Shown one piece after another: positions 34,865 to 46,083 of a stretch of DNA of 64,000 nucleotides (its first letter is position 1; each line of letters begins with the position of its first letter). The stretch covers positions 6,466,258 through 6,530,257 of the forward strand of contig NC_020291.1 of NCBI RefSeq assembly GCF_000340885.1, read 5' to 3'. A program made the position numbers and the translations under genes. Below the pieces are notes generated by a model that was given only the letters and a program-made list of their open reading frames with translations, did no database searches and was not told the origin of the DNA. The stretch is from Clostridium saccharoperbutylacetonicum N1-4(HMT) (GTDB taxonomy: Bacteria; Bacillota; Clostridia; Clostridiales; Clostridiaceae).

Positions 34865-36109
34865 ATGATATATCACGATTTAATAGTTGTTGGTGGCGGT
34901 GCATCTGGTTTAATGGCAGCAGTAGTTGCTAAAGACTTTGGCTTAGATGTAGCTATTGTTGAAGGTACTGATAGGATTGGAAAGAAAATTCTTGTAACTG
35001 GAAATGGACGTTGTAATATAAGTAATAAAAATATTACCTATCCTTATAAAAATTTTCATAGCGATAATAATAACTTTTTCCAAGATGCTTTAAGTAAGTT
35101 TTCAGTAGAAGATACTGAAAATATGTTTTTATCTCTTGGTTTACCATTTTCTAATTCTGTTAATGGTAAACTGTATCCAAAATCTCTTCAAGCTTCCTCT
35201 GTCATAGATATATTTAGAATGGCTATTGATGATAAAAATATACCATTGTATAACAATTGCCAAATTAATTCGATAACAAAAAAGAAAAACTTCATTTTAT
35301 CTAGCAATAACGCTGAATATAATAATTTTTCTTGCAATAAACTTATTTTAAGCTGTGGAGGAAAATCTGCTGCAAAAACAGGTTCTGATGGTTCTGGCTA
35401 CAAACTAAGTAAATCTCTTGGACACAGTATTAAAACACCTCTTCCAGGCATTGTTCAATTAAAATTAGATTATCCTTTTTTAAAAGCTCTATCAGGAATA
35501 AAATTTGATGGTTCCGCTTCTATTTTAATAAATGATGAACTTATGCGTACTGAAACAGGTGAAATACTCTTTACCGACTATGGTATTTCTGGTCCACCTA
35601 TACTACAACTATCATCTTATGCCTCTAAAGCACTTTCAGAAAATGCTAAAGTTACTATACGATTAGACATGTTTCCATATGAAAGTAACGAAGATGTAGA
35701 GAATTTCTTATCTTCACATATTTCTATATTTAACCATAGAGAAATATCATCAGCATTGATTGGAGTAATAAATAAAAAATTAATTCCTACTATACTAAAA
35801 GATGTTGGTATAAAAGATATTCATTTGCCTTGCAGCAATTTAGACTGGAAATATATCAATAAATTGATTGCTAAATTTAAGAAATGGGATTTTAACTGTA
35901 CAGGTACTAATGGATTTCCTAACGCCCAAGTTACTGTTGGTGGAATTGACACTAAGGAAATTAATAGCTTAACATTAGAATCTAAATTAGTTAAAAATCT
36001 CTATATCTGTGGTGAAGTCATGGATGTTCATGGTGATTGCGGTGGCTTTAACCTTCAGTGGGCGTGGAGTTCTGGTTATTTAGCCGCAAAATCTGCTGCT
36101 AGCAAATAA
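34865..36109 (+). CDS. BaiN/HI0933-family flavoprotein (NAD(P)/FAD-dependent oxidoreductase)
   Basis: 414 aa from ATG 34865, AAGGAG upstream at a rather long distance. N-terminal dinucleotide fold IVVGGGASGLMAAVVAKDFG, then GKKILVTGNGRCNISN, and the C-terminal VTVGGIDTKEINSLTLESK, LYICGEVMDVHGDCGGFNLQWAWSSG, all diagnostic of the HI0933 (YhiN, BaiN) group. These bind FAD; BaiN is linked to bile-acid dehydroxylation in gut clostridia, but most members have unknown substrates. Soluble. Monocistronic, good terminator. Confidence 0.9.
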   Translation: MIYHDLIVVGGGASGLMAAVVAKDFGLDVAIVEGTDRIGKKILVTGNGRCNISNKNITYPYKNFHSDNNNFFQDALSKFSVEDTENMFLSLGLPFSNSVNGKLYPKSLQASSVIDIFRMAIDDKNIPLYNNCQINSITKKKNFILSSNNAEYNNFSCNKLILSCGGKSAAKTGSDGSGYKLSKSLGHSIKTPLPGIVQLKLDYPFLKALSGIKFDGSASILINDELMRTETGEILFTDYGISGPPILQLSSYASKALSENAKVTIRLDMFPYESNEDVENFLSSHISIFNHREISSALIGVINKKLIPTILKDVGIKDIHLPCSNLDWKYINKLIAKFKKWDFNCTGTNGFPNAQVTVGGIDTKEINSLTLESKLVKNLYICGEVMDVHGDCGGFNLQWAWSSGYLAAKSAASK

Positions 36110-36128
36110 ATAACTTAATAATAAAATT

Positions 36129-36176
36129 AGCTATAACAAACTTATAAATACTATTACGTTTGTTATAGCTAGTTTT
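36129..36176 (+). terminator. Terminator of the flavoprotein gene
   Basis: AGCTATAACAAAC (36129-36141) and GTTTGTTATAGCT (36158-36170) form a 13 bp perfect stem followed by AGTTTT. Confidence 0.75.
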
Positions 36177-36177
36177 C

Positions 36178-36260
36178 TTAAGGCACATGAAAATAAATAA
36201 CAAGTCCAAAGCTACTATGAGATGTTCTTAAATGTAGCATAGCTACTCTTTTTAATGTGC
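36178..36260. repeat. AGGCACA-family intergenic repeat, copy B
   Basis: The left arm starts TTAAGGCACATGAAAATA (36178-36195) and continues AATAACAAGT, nearly identical to the left arm at 1355. The right tip ATGTGC lies at 36255-36260, inside the last codons of the thioesterase gene; the rest of the right arm is diverged. The centre has GCTAC/GTAGC (36210-36239). It seems to form or touch the 3' end of the leftward thioesterase gene. Confidence 0.55.
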
Positions 36261-37007
36261 ACATTTTTCCCATTCAGCCTCTATTAATGCTGCGTCTACA
36301 TCTTCAGCATTTCTTATTGTATGATATGACTTCAACTTATTATCATCTAGCACTTTTATTGTAGCCGATGATGATATAACTTCTCCATAATTAGTTTCCT
36401 TTTCAAAAATAACTTTAATTCTTCTAAGTTCATAATTATTAATAACATCAAGTGGAATTGCTTCCATGGCCCATTCAAAATACTTAACATTATTAACATG
36501 ATTATTTGAATCAATATCACTATATCTAATGCTAAATTGTTTATTATATTGATTTTCATCAATTTTCTCTATTTTATCCATACTTATATTATAATCAATA
36601 TCGCCATCAACACCATAAAAATCATATTGTTCTTGTTGTATTCTCATTGGTCTTCTTTTTTCAATATCAATTAAGAAAAATAAGGCTGATCCTTCCCCAA
36701 TAATATTACCTGCTTCATCGTTGATTTTATAATTTCTTAATCCATAGAATTTTTTAAAACCTACAGGTTCTGTAGTAATACTTATGGTTTCTCCAAACAA
36801 TGGGTATCTATGAATCTTTATATCATACTTATAAAATACCCAACCACAATTATTTTTTTTGCAATACTCAATTCCGCCTCCCAAACTCTCAGATTGCTGA
36901 GTACCTACATCCTCAAGAAAATTAATTATTGATGGTAATTTACATCTCATTTTTGAATTTACTTCATAATAATGTATTTCATATTTTTTTGTAAAACTTT
37001 TGCTCAT
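36252..37007 (-). CDS. Acyl-ACP thioesterase
   Basis: 251 aa. Double hotdog fold with N-terminal YEIHYYEVNSKMRCKLPSIINFLEDVGTQQSE and the C-terminal repeat RYSDIDSNNHVNNVKYFEW. The Asp, Asn and His of DIDSNNHVNN (about 168-177) match the catalytic residues of the FatA/FatB-like bacterial family. It releases free fatty acids from acyl-ACP in the cytoplasm. The ribosome binding site is weak. The last codons overlap the AGGCACA repeat tip. Confidence 0.87.
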   Translation of the reverse strand: MSKSFTKKYEIHYYEVNSKMRCKLPSIINFLEDVGTQQSESLGGGIEYCKKNNCGWVFYKYDIKIHRYPLFGETISITTEPVGFKKFYGLRNYKINDEAGNIIGEGSALFFLIDIEKRRPMRIQQEQYDFYGVDGDIDYNISMDKIEKIDENQYNKQFSIRYSDIDSNNHVNNVKYFEWAMEAIPLDVINNYELRRIKVIFEKETNYGEVISSSATIKVLDDNKLKSYHTIRNAEDVDAALIEAEWEKCAH

Positions 37008-37224
37008 ATATATTTATTGCACGTACATAAAATCAATAATCCGCATATTTACCAAACACTAATTTAAACAAAATTTTAATTATGCGCTTTCTATAAGTGC
37101 AATAACCCTTCCCCCTTTCTAAAATTATTAATGATTTTGCCTATTCTCATATAATATTATCATAAGAATATGTTTAAATGTATTAAACATTCCATATTTA
37201 CAAATATATTTATAAATATAGAAT

Positions 37225-37260
37225 ATAAAAAAAGGATTTTCTAAAAAGAAAATCCTTTAA
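37225..37260 (-). terminator. Terminator of the DUF1858 gene
   Basis: AAAGGATTTTC (37231-37241) and GAAAATCCTTT (37248-37258) form an 11 bp stem, followed on the minus strand by TTTTATATTC. Confidence 0.75.
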
Positions 37261-37273
37261 ATAAATAATATAA

Positions 37274-37456
37274 TTATCTATTTAATGCTTCTAATAAATC
37301 GTCTAAATTTATTCCATGAACAGTTGCAGCTTCTGCTATAGTCTCAGCTTGAGCTGATGGACATCCAACACATCCCATTCCAAAACTCATTAAAACTCCT
37401 GCTTTAGAGGAATCCGCATTAACTACTTCACCAATTGTCATATCCTTAGTTACCAT
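37274..37456 (-). CDS. DUF1858 domain protein
   Basis: 60 aa, AAGGTGAG before the ATG. One DUF1858 domain: DMTIGEVVNADSSKAGVLMSFGMGCVGCPSAQ, with the conserved Cys pair CVGC (29 and 32) and IAEAATVHGINLDDLLEALN. This domain binds or carries sulfur or iron in some hybrid cluster and sulfur proteins, but stand-alone members are uncharacterised. Placed just before purA on the same strand, 97 nt beyond the purA stop. Confidence 0.87.
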   Translation of the reverse strand: MVTKDMTIGEVVNADSSKAGVLMSFGMGCVGCPSAQAETIAEAATVHGINLDDLLEALNR

Positions 37457-37553
37457 ACTCTCACCTTCTTTAATATAACTTATGTAATTATTGTCTCAAT
37501 TAAAATTATATTTTATACCAAAGTGAAAGTCAATACCCGAGTATAACACTATA

Positions 37554-38840
<1,287 letters not shown>

Positions 38841-39083
38841 TTATCTTGCCTCCCTTAATATAAATAAGCTTGCCTTTTTTATTTTAATTAATAACTTGGA
38901 GTCAATTAATATATTTTAATCTCTCCCTTTAAATAGTAGCAAAGTACATTTCCACGGTCAACTATATATCGAATATTTTTTTGCTTTTTTTATAAATAAT
39001 TCGTATAATTGTTTTATATTATTAAGTTTTTGCTTAAATTTAACTTATTTTATCTATAACTAACATGTTAAGGAGTGTTTTTA

Positions 39084-40262
39084 ATGAATATTTATGAAGA
39101 AGCCTTAAAATTTCATGAAGAAAAAAGAGGCAAATATGAAATCAAACCAACTTGTGAAGTAAAAAACTCAAAGGACTTAAGTCTTGCATATACACCAGGT
39201 GTCGCTGAGCCTTGTCGTGAAATACATAAGGATCCTCAAAAAGCTTATATATACACTCGTAAATGGAATACAGTTGCCGTAGTATCAGATGGTACCGCAG
39301 TACTAGGCTTAGGTGATATTGGGCCACTTGCAGCTTTACCTGTAATGGAAGGAAAGAGCATTTTATTTAAGGAATTTGGCAATGTTGATGCATTTCCTAT
39401 AGTTTTAGACACTAAAAACGTTGACGAAATCGTTAATACAGTTGCAAATATAGCTCCAACTGTAGGTGGTATAAATTTAGAAGATATTTCAGCTCCGAGA
39501 TGTTTCGAAATTGAAAAGAAATTAAAAGAAAGATTAAATATTCCAGTATTTCATGATGATCAACACGGAACAGCAATCGTTGTTTTATCAGCATTAATAA
39601 ATGCTTTAAAGATAGTGAAGAAAGATTTAGAAACTATAAAAGTAATTATTAATGGTGCTGGTTCTGCTGGAACTGCTATTTGTAAATTATTACTTTCTTC
39701 TGGAGTTAAAAATATAGTTATGTGTGATATTGATGGTATAATAAGCCGTGATAAAGATTTAAGCCATAATATTTACATGGAAGAATTAGCAAATATAACT
39801 AACCCTAACAATGAAACTGGTAAACTTGCAGACGCCATAAAAGGTGCAGATGTATTTATAGGTGTTTCTGCCCCAAATATAGTCTCAAAAGATATGGTAA
39901 AAACTATGAATAAGGATGGAATCATTTTTGCTATGGCAAACCCAACTCCTGAAATCTTTCCTGATGATGCAAAGGAAGCTGGTATTGCAGTAATGGGTAC
40001 TGGTAGATCTGATTTTCCTAACCAAATAAATAACGTATTAGCCTTTCCTGGTATATTTAGAGGTGCACTAGATGCAAGGGCAACAGACATTAATGAAGAA
40101 ATGAAAGTTGCGGCAGCTTATGCGATTGCAAATGCTATTTCTGAAAAAGATTTATCTCCTGAAAACATAATCCCTAAAGCATTTGATTTAAAAGTTCAAA
40201 CTTTAGTTGCTGAAGCAGTTAAAGAAGCTGCAATTAAAAGTGGAGTAGCATCAATTAAATAA
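39084..40262 (+). CDS. NAD(P)-dependent malic enzyme
   Basis: 392 aa from ATG 39084 (AAGGAG 7 nt upstream; the GTG nine nt earlier is within the site). Short bacterial malic enzyme: LAYTPGVAEPCREIH, NTVAVVSDGTAVLGLGDIGP, FHDDQHGTAIVV (metal-binding Asp pair) and the NAD(P) fold VIINGAGSAGTAICKLL. It oxidises malate to pyruvate and CO2. The downstream PTA-like domain of long forms is absent. Cytoplasmic; not linked to a transporter here. Confidence 0.92.
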   Translation: MNIYEEALKFHEEKRGKYEIKPTCEVKNSKDLSLAYTPGVAEPCREIHKDPQKAYIYTRKWNTVAVVSDGTAVLGLGDIGPLAALPVMEGKSILFKEFGNVDAFPIVLDTKNVDEIVNTVANIAPTVGGINLEDISAPRCFEIEKKLKERLNIPVFHDDQHGTAIVVLSALINALKIVKKDLETIKVIINGAGSAGTAICKLLLSSGVKNIVMCDIDGIISRDKDLSHNIYMEELANITNPNNETGKLADAIKGADVFIGVSAPNIVSKDMVKTMNKDGIIFAMANPTPEIFPDDAKEAGIAVMGTGRSDFPNQINNVLAFPGIFRGALDARATDINEEMKVAAAYAIANAISEKDLSPENIIPKAFDLKVQTLVAEAVKEAAIKSGVASIK

Positions 40263-40312
40263 TATTTAATTACCATAAAGTTAATCTTAATTCTAATTTG
40301 GAGTTGAATAAT

Positions 40313-40822
40313 ATGAGTGAACTATTAATTCCTATAAGTGACTTTGAATTTAAAAATAATGTTAATATTAGATTTGACAACATACTTGACGGCTTTAATT
40401 TATTCGAAAATTTTACTATTGATGCTAGTAATATAGAAGATGGTGAAAAAATCTTAATTAAATTTATAGAAGAAGTTTTTGAAAAAAATAATTCTGAAGC
40501 TTACATCGATTTCTATATTGCTAAACTTTCAAACGAAGATAGAAGTCGCCTTGCAAAACTTATGCCTGAAGAAGATATTAAAACATTAAAACTTCACTTA
40601 AATTTAAAGTCTCATGATGGAGTTTTTTATCTTCTTAAAAATAAATCCCTTATACCATTTTTAGTTCGGCTTAACACACGGGAAGTTTTCTTTACTACTT
40701 TTTATTTTACTAACACCCCTATTACTATCTGGGGAAATTATAACCTTAAATTTCCATGTTTTGTGGATTCTAAAGAAAACTTGAATTTTTACTCCAGCTT
40801 ATTAAAATCGTTAGCTTTATGA
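40313..40822 (+). CDS. Conserved hypothetical protein, unknown function
   Basis: 169 aa from ATG 40313 (GGAG 8 nt upstream). Acidic, no signal peptide or membrane helix, no cysteine-rich motif. Order of features: ISDFEFKNNVNIRFD, helix EDGEKILIKFIEEVFEKNNSEA, then LSNEDRSRLAKLMPEEDIKTLK and a mixed C-terminal part with many aromatic residues (EVFFTTFYFTNTPITIWG). I do not recognise a family. A convergent terminator separates it from proC, and it follows malic enzyme by about 50 nt, so read-through is possible. Confidence 0.7.
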   Translation: MSELLIPISDFEFKNNVNIRFDNILDGFNLFENFTIDASNIEDGEKILIKFIEEVFEKNNSEAYIDFYIAKLSNEDRSRLAKLMPEEDIKTLKLHLNLKSHDGVFYLLKNKSLIPFLVRLNTREVFFTTFYFTNTPITIWGNYNLKFPCFVDSKENLNFYSSLLKSLAL

Positions 40823-40838
40823 TATAGTCCTAATATAC

Positions 40839-40878
40839 AAATAAAGATAGATGATTCTAAAACATCTATCTTTATTTA
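40839..40878. terminator. Bidirectional terminator before proC
   Basis: AAATAAAGATAGATG (40839-40853) and CATCTATCTTTATTT (40863-40877) form a 15 bp perfect stem with a 9 nt loop. It separates convergent transcripts. Confidence 0.75.
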
Positions 40879-40884
40879 ATCCAT

Positions 40885-41685
40885 CTACATATTTTGTGAT
40901 TTTTCTGCACACTTATCAATAGCTTGTATAACACTATTTCTAAATCCCAATTTTTCTAGTTCAGCCACTGCAACAATTGTGGTTCCTGCCGGAGAACAAA
41001 CTGCATCTTTTAATTCCCCTGGATGCTTTCCTGTTTCTAATACCATCTTGGAAGATCCTAAAACACTTTGTGCTGCCATCTTATAAGCTTTAGCTCTAGG
41101 TATTCCTAGTTTCACAGCTGCATCTGCCATGGCTTCTATAAACATGTATACATATGCTGGTGACGATCCACATAAAGCTGTAAATGCATGAAAATCCTTT
41201 TCTTCTAACTGAACACATTCTCCAAAGCTTTCAAATATTTTAAAACAATAATCCAATTCATCTTTGCTTACGTTTTTATTTGGACATATTGCTGACATAG
41301 CTTGACCAACAAGTGCCGGTGTATTAGGCATAGTTCTAATTATTTTAGCATCTTCGCCTATCCAATTTTCCATATTATCTATACTAATTCCAGCTGCTAT
41401 TGAAATAATTAACTTATCTTTGTTTAATTCTGATTTAATTTCATCTATTATTGTTTTATACATAAAAGGTTTTACAGCTAAAATTATTACTTCTGCTTCT
41501 TGTGCTACAATTTTACTATCAAAAGTTGTTAATACATTAAATTGTTCATTTAATTTTTTAGCAGACTTTTCAGTTTTTGTTGAAATTATCATATTATTAG
41601 CTTCTAAAAATTCCGACTTTATTAATCCCCCTACCATGGCACTGCCCATATTTCCACAACCTATAAACCCAATTTTCTTATTCAT
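40885..41685 (-). CDS. proC: Pyrroline-5-carboxylate reductase
   Basis: 266 aa. N-terminal Rossmann GFIGCGNMGSAMVGGLI (6-22), TMPNTPALVG (about 119-128) and the proC signature PAGTTIVAVAELEKLGFRNSVIQAI near the C-terminus. It reduces P5C to proline with NAD(P)H. AGGGGG-like site before the ATG. Stands alone, convergent to the unknown gene at 40313. Confidence 0.95.
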   Translation of the reverse strand: MNKKIGFIGCGNMGSAMVGGLIKSEFLEANNMIISTKTEKSAKKLNEQFNVLTTFDSKIVAQEAEVIILAVKPFMYKTIIDEIKSELNKDKLIISIAAGISIDNMENWIGEDAKIIRTMPNTPALVGQAMSAICPNKNVSKDELDYCFKIFESFGECVQLEEKDFHAFTALCGSSPAYVYMFIEAMADAAVKLGIPRAKAYKMAAQSVLGSSKMVLETGKHPGELKDAVCSPAGTTIVAVAELEKLGFRNSVIQAIDKCAEKSQNM

Positions 41686-41831
41686 TTTATAGCCCCCATT
41701 TTAAATTTATTTGTTATAGCTTCAAATTTTATCATTTTTATATAAATATATTAGATTTTGCCCACCACAATCATAGAATAGCTTGCACGTAAAATCACAA
41801 ACTATAATAAGTTATGAAGGGAGGAATATAT

Positions 41832-42170
41832 ATGACTAATAATTTATTAATACTTAATACTTCATTAAAAACCCCAACGGATTTTATTGATTCTATTTTG
41901 TACTCAAACTGTGAGCAACAACTTCCTACATGTGACTTTGAAGAATCTTTAGATTTTTATTACATTAATATAAATTCATTTGATGATAACATGCATTTAC
42001 TGGAAATATCTTATAAGTATAATTTTTTAATATTAATTATAAAATCTAACAATAATTCTAATAAAATATTGTCTCAAAGAATTTTTTATTTACCAACAAT
42101 TGATTTAAATCATATATTGCTCCATGAACATAAAAATGCTATTAAATTAATAATTCCCAAAATTATTTAA
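41832..42170 (+). CDS. Conserved hypothetical protein
   Basis: 112 aa from ATG 41832 (GGGAGG 7 nt upstream). Opens NNLLILNTSLKTPTDFIDS and has three short hydrophobic strands (MHLLEISYKYNFLILIIKS) without a real membrane helix; Cys31 and Cys38 are the only cysteines. No known domain seen. It ends before a perfect terminator and is convergent to dnaB. Confidence 0.6.
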   Translation: MTNNLLILNTSLKTPTDFIDSILYSNCEQQLPTCDFEESLDFYYININSFDDNMHLLEISYKYNFLILIIKSNNNSNKILSQRIFYLPTIDLNHILLHEHKNAIKLIIPKII

Positions 42171-42183
42171 TATTAGTATTTTA

Positions 42184-42222
42184 AGATATAAGAAGTTAAG
42201 ATTAACTTCTTATATCTTTTAT
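42184..42222. terminator. Perfect terminator hairpin
   Basis: AGATATAAGAAGTTAA (42184-42199) and TTAACTTCTTATATCT (42202-42217) are exact inverted copies with a 2 nt loop, then TTTATT. It serves the rightward unknown gene and possibly dnaB. Confidence 0.8.
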
Positions 42223-42242
42223 TATTTCTTTTTATATAAATT

Positions 42243-43580
42243 TTATTCCCTATGAATTACATCTAGATTACCAAATTTACTGAATTGACCTAGCCATGCT
42301 AGTTTTACTGTACCAACTGGACCGTTTCTTTGCTTAGCCATTATACATTCAGCCATATTTTTGTCTTCTGTTTCTTTATCGTAGTATTCATCTCTATATA
42401 AAAACATAACTACATCGGCATCTTGTTCAATTGATCCAGATTCTCTTAAGTCTGATAGCATTGGTCTATGATCTGCTCTTTGTTCTGGGGCACGGGATAA
42501 CTGTGACAAAGCAATTACTGGACATTCCATTTCCTTAGCTAAAGCTTTAATAGATCTTGATATTTCAGATACTTCTTGTTGTCTATTATCAGTACCAGTT
42601 CCCCCTGACATAAGCTGCAAGTAGTCTATAACTATTAAATCTATTCCATACTCTATTTTAAGTCTTCTGCATTTTGACCTCATTTCCATAACAGTAACAC
42701 CAGCAGTATCATCTATATAGATTTTTGCTTTTGAAAGAGGTCCCGCTGCCATAGCTATATTTTCCCAATCTTTATCTTCTAAAGCCCCTGTTCTAAGCCT
42801 TAACATATCAACGTTAGCTTCTGAGCAAAGCAGCTTATAGGCTAATTGCTCCTTAGACATTTCCAGTGAAAATACTACAACACTTTTATTTTCTTTAAGT
42901 GCTGCATATTCCACTATATTCAAAGCAAAAGTGGTTTTTCCCATTGATGGTCTAGCTGCAATTAATACCATATCTCCACTTTGAAATCCAGAAGTCTTTG
43001 CATCCAAATCTGTAAACCCTGAAGCAACTCCAGTAACTGTACCTTTTTCATTAAAAAGCTTCTCTATTTGTGCAAATCCTCTTTCCAATACATCACTTAG
43101 TGGTTCAAAGTCTTTTGAAGTTCTTTTTTCTGCAATATTAAATATTTTCTTTTCGGCACTATCTACAACATCTTCTACATTACTTTGATTATTATAACTT
43201 TCTTCAATGATAGTAGTTGATGATTTAATTAGCTTTCTCAAAGTAGATTTATCAGAAACAATCTTTATGTATGCACTCAGATTTGCAGTAGTTGGTACAG
43301 AAGCACTCAATTCTGTTATATAGGTTACCCCTCCAGCTCGCTCCAGCATATCGGTGCTTTTCAAATATTCTAACAATGTTAACAAATCTATTGCTATGTC
43401 ACTTCTAAACATATCTAATATAGATCTATATATTATCTTATGGCCATCCCTATAAAAATCTTCTTCTTCTAAGCTTTCCAATACTTTAGCAATAGCATTT
43501 TTATCTATTATCATAGATCCTAAAACTGATTGTTCCGCTTCTATGCTTTGAGGCAAACTCCTCATAACTGATGCATCCAA
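42243..43580 (-). CDS. dnaB: Replicative DNA helicase
   Basis: 445 aa. DnaB N-domain (SIEAEQSVLGSMIIDK), then the RecA-like C-domain with ARPSMGKTTFALNI (Walker A, about 206-219), DLIVIDYLQLMSGG (Walker B) and GSIEQDADVVMFLYRDEYY. The hexamer unwinds DNA ahead of the fork and moves 5' to 3'. In Bacillus the gene is called dnaC; the loader and DnaD homologue are encoded 9 kb away in this window. AGGAGG site before the start. Confidence 0.96.
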   Translation of the reverse strand: MDASVMRSLPQSIEAEQSVLGSMIIDKNAIAKVLESLEEEDFYRDGHKIIYRSILDMFRSDIAIDLLTLLEYLKSTDMLERAGGVTYITELSASVPTTANLSAYIKIVSDKSTLRKLIKSSTTIIEESYNNQSNVEDVVDSAEKKIFNIAEKRTSKDFEPLSDVLERGFAQIEKLFNEKGTVTGVASGFTDLDAKTSGFQSGDMVLIAARPSMGKTTFALNIVEYAALKENKSVVVFSLEMSKEQLAYKLLCSEANVDMLRLRTGALEDKDWENIAMAAGPLSKAKIYIDDTAGVTVMEMRSKCRRLKIEYGIDLIVIDYLQLMSGGTGTDNRQQEVSEISRSIKALAKEMECPVIALSQLSRAPEQRADHRPMLSDLRESGSIEQDADVVMFLYRDEYYDKETEDKNMAECIMAKQRNGPVGTVKLAWLGQFSKFGNLDVIHRE

Positions 43581-43671
43581 GCTTTATTCCTCCTATCTAA
43601 TTATCTATTGACAATTATTTATGTATTTCTTCTTTTGTAATTTAACCAATCTAATTCTATCATTTCTTAAG

Positions 43672-43712
43672 TATAAAAAAAAGTCTCCCATATTACAAGA
43701 GACTTTTTATTT
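43672..43712. terminator. Bidirectional terminator between lonC and dnaB
   Basis: AAAAAGTCTC (43678-43687) and GAGACTTTTT (43699-43708) form a 10 bp stem with T runs on both strands. Confidence 0.75.
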
Positions 43713-43723
43713 TAAATAATATG

Positions 43724-45622
43724 TTAATTAAATGCAATATTCATAAGATCTTCTATAGATTCTAGAGCCCTTACTTCTACATTCTCAGTATTTAAAGGAA
43801 TTTCCTTTTCATTATCCCTTGGAATTAATACAAGTTTTATTCCCATTCTTTTAGCTCCATAAATCTTTTCAAATATTCCCCCAACTGGTTTAATATTTCC
43901 ATGTAGGGAAATCTCCCCAGTAATTGCTATATCCTGCCTTATTGGCTTATTTAACAATGCACTGATTATGCAAATAGTAATTGCTGCTCCCGCTGAAGGA
44001 CCATCTATTTTTCCACCTCCAACAGCATTAACATGAATATCATAATCCTTAATATCTTTATCTGTTAAATTTCTAATAACTGATGCTGCATTAAATACAG
44101 AATCTTTAGCCATACTTCCAGCTGTGTCATTAAATCTAACAACACCAGCACCTTTTTTCTTTGATGGAAAAACAGCTGCTTCAATTTCTATTGTAGATCC
44201 TAAAAATCCACTAACACCTAATCCATATACATGCCCTACTTCTTTTCTGTCTATATTCCTTAATCGTTCAAGTGGTATATATCTTCCTATTGATATTACT
44301 TCATCTAAATCGGATAACTTTATTTTCAAATTATCTATAAACTTTTTATTGCGATGTAATGCATATCCATATGTATCAGTTAGTATATTTACTGCTTTTC
44401 TACCTTCAAATGTATAATTGCTAATTTTTTGTGCTACGCCATCTTCTAATCTAACATTTAACTTGCTTGCTGCATCCTCAACTATATGTATTATGTCTGA
44501 TGAAGAAAGAGGCTCAAAATATACTTCTGTACATCTTGATCTTAAAGCAGGATTAATTTCACTTGGACTTTTAGTTGTTGCTCCAATTAAAACAAAATCT
44601 GCTGGTGCTCCATTATCAAATAGATATTTAATATACTTAGGAATAGCTTCATCATCTGGGTCGTAATATGATGATGAAAATTCTACTCTTTTATCTTCTA
44701 AAACTTTTAAAAGTTTATTCTGAAGCATAGAATCCAACTCTCCTATTTCGTCTATAAACAGTACCCCTCCATGCGCTTGAGTAACTAGTCCTGGCTTAGG
44801 TTCTGGTATACCAACTTCAGCTAAATCTCTCTTACTTCCTTGATATATTGGATCATGTACTGATCCTAACAATGGATTTGTTATTTCTCTTGGATCCCAT
44901 CTTAATGTAGTTCCATCTACTTCAACAAATTTTGATTTATCATCAAAAGGAGTAAATGAAAGCTTTTTAACTTCATCTAGTGCAAGCCTTGCTGCTGTAG
45001 TTTTACCAACTCCAGGTGGTCCATATAAAATTATATGCTGAGGATATGGCGAAGATAATTTCGATATCAATGATTTTATAGCTCTTTCTTGACCAACTAC
45101 TTGTGTAAAATCTGTTGGTCTAAGGAAACTCATAATATTTTTACTAGCATCTCTACTATCTAATTCTATCAGATTATTTAATTTACTTATTGTCTTCTTA
45201 TTTTCAGCACCCTTTTGCTTATTAATAACTGAAAGTCTAACTTCATCGATGTACTTTTCTTGTTTTTCCATGATGGATTGCTCAACTTGTGATTCTATCT
45301 TACTCTGAACATATTTTTTAGCCAACTCATTAGAAATTAATCTTATAGTTTTATCTATAGCTTCTTCTAAATCTTCACTTTTAGGTACAGATTTCAAATC
45401 CTTTCCTTCAGCCAATATACTATTTAATGCATAAATTTTTTCACAAAGATCTGATGATTGTATAAATTTATCCAATTTAAATCTAACTGTTCTAGCTCTA
45501 AATGCGCCTTTATCAAGAATGTTTTTAGTTATAGAAATTAATGCTTCTATTTGTGAATCTAATGATAAAGTTCCAGAAATAATATCTTTCAACAATAAAT
45601 TTGTGTCATCATATAAATTCAA
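43724..45622 (-). CDS. lonC: ATP-dependent protease LonC
   Basis: 632 aa. AAA+ module GPPGVGKTTAA (about 201-211) and LFIDEIGELDSMLQNKLLK; proteolytic domain with catalytic Ser in KIDGPSAGAAI and Lys in GGIFEKIYGAKRMG. The N-terminal 180 residues lack the large Lon substrate domain; this short form is typical of clostridial LonC/LonB near rplI. It should degrade selected cytosolic proteins. Start has AGGAGG. It reads 12 nt after rplI and may share its transcript. Confidence 0.92.
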   Translation of the reverse strand: MNLYDDTNLLLKDIISGTLSLDSQIEALISITKNILDKGAFRARTVRFKLDKFIQSSDLCEKIYALNSILAEGKDLKSVPKSEDLEEAIDKTIRLISNELAKKYVQSKIESQVEQSIMEKQEKYIDEVRLSVINKQKGAENKKTISKLNNLIELDSRDASKNIMSFLRPTDFTQVVGQERAIKSLISKLSSPYPQHIILYGPPGVGKTTAARLALDEVKKLSFTPFDDKSKFVEVDGTTLRWDPREITNPLLGSVHDPIYQGSKRDLAEVGIPEPKPGLVTQAHGGVLFIDEIGELDSMLQNKLLKVLEDKRVEFSSSYYDPDDEAIPKYIKYLFDNGAPADFVLIGATTKSPSEINPALRSRCTEVYFEPLSSSDIIHIVEDAASKLNVRLEDGVAQKISNYTFEGRKAVNILTDTYGYALHRNKKFIDNLKIKLSDLDEVISIGRYIPLERLRNIDRKEVGHVYGLGVSGFLGSTIEIEAAVFPSKKKGAGVVRFNDTAGSMAKDSVFNAASVIRNLTDKDIKDYDIHVNAVGGGKIDGPSAGAAITICIISALLNKPIRQDIAITGEISLHGNIKPVGGIFEKIYGAKRMGIKLVLIPRDNEKEIPLNTENVEVRALESIEDLMNIAFN

Positions 45623-45634
45623 AATTAATCCTCC

Positions 45635-46081
45635 TTATTCTTGTGGAACAATAATCACCTTCATTTTAGTACTAACCTCTGGATATAGTTTAATTTCAAT
45701 TTCGTATCCACCTGCTAATTTTATTGTATCCATAACAATTTTTTTCTTATCTATTTCAATTTTGTATTGTTTTTTTATTAGTTCAGCTACATCTTTACTT
45801 GTAATTGCACCAAATAATTTTCCACTATCTCCTGTCTTAGCTTTTATTGATATTTCTTTCCCCTTTAATTCTCCTGCTAATTTTTGAGCAGCTTCAACTT
45901 CTGCTAATTTTTGTTTTCTTTCATTTTCTATCTTATTATTTAAAATATGCATATTTGATGTACTAGCTTCTTGTGCTAATTTCCTAGGAAATAAAAAGTT
46001 TCTTGCATATCCATCTGATGCTTCAATAACATCACCTTTCTTACCTATTTTCTTAACATCTTGTAATAAAATAACCTTCAT
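45635..46081 (-). CDS. rplI: 50S ribosomal protein L9
   Basis: 148 aa. [36 protein letters not shown] is the L9 N-domain; the long connecting helix (45-75) and C-domain [17 protein letters not shown] follow. Binds 23S rRNA at the base of the L1 stalk. Starts 2 nt after the gdpP stop, so the two are translated in tandem. Confidence 0.96.
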   Translation of the reverse strand: MKVILLQDVKKIGKKGDVIEASDGYARNFLFPRKLAQEASTSNMHILNNKIENERKQKLAEVEAAQKLAGELKGKEISIKAKTGDSGKLFGAITSKDVAELIKKQYKIEIDKKKIVMDTIKLAGGYEIEIKLYPEVSTKMKVIIVPQE

Positions 46082-46083
46082 TT

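Noticed and set aside
45519..45887. Plus-strand 122-codon frame over rplI and lonC ends
   Set aside because: Antisense to two conserved genes; no start signals.
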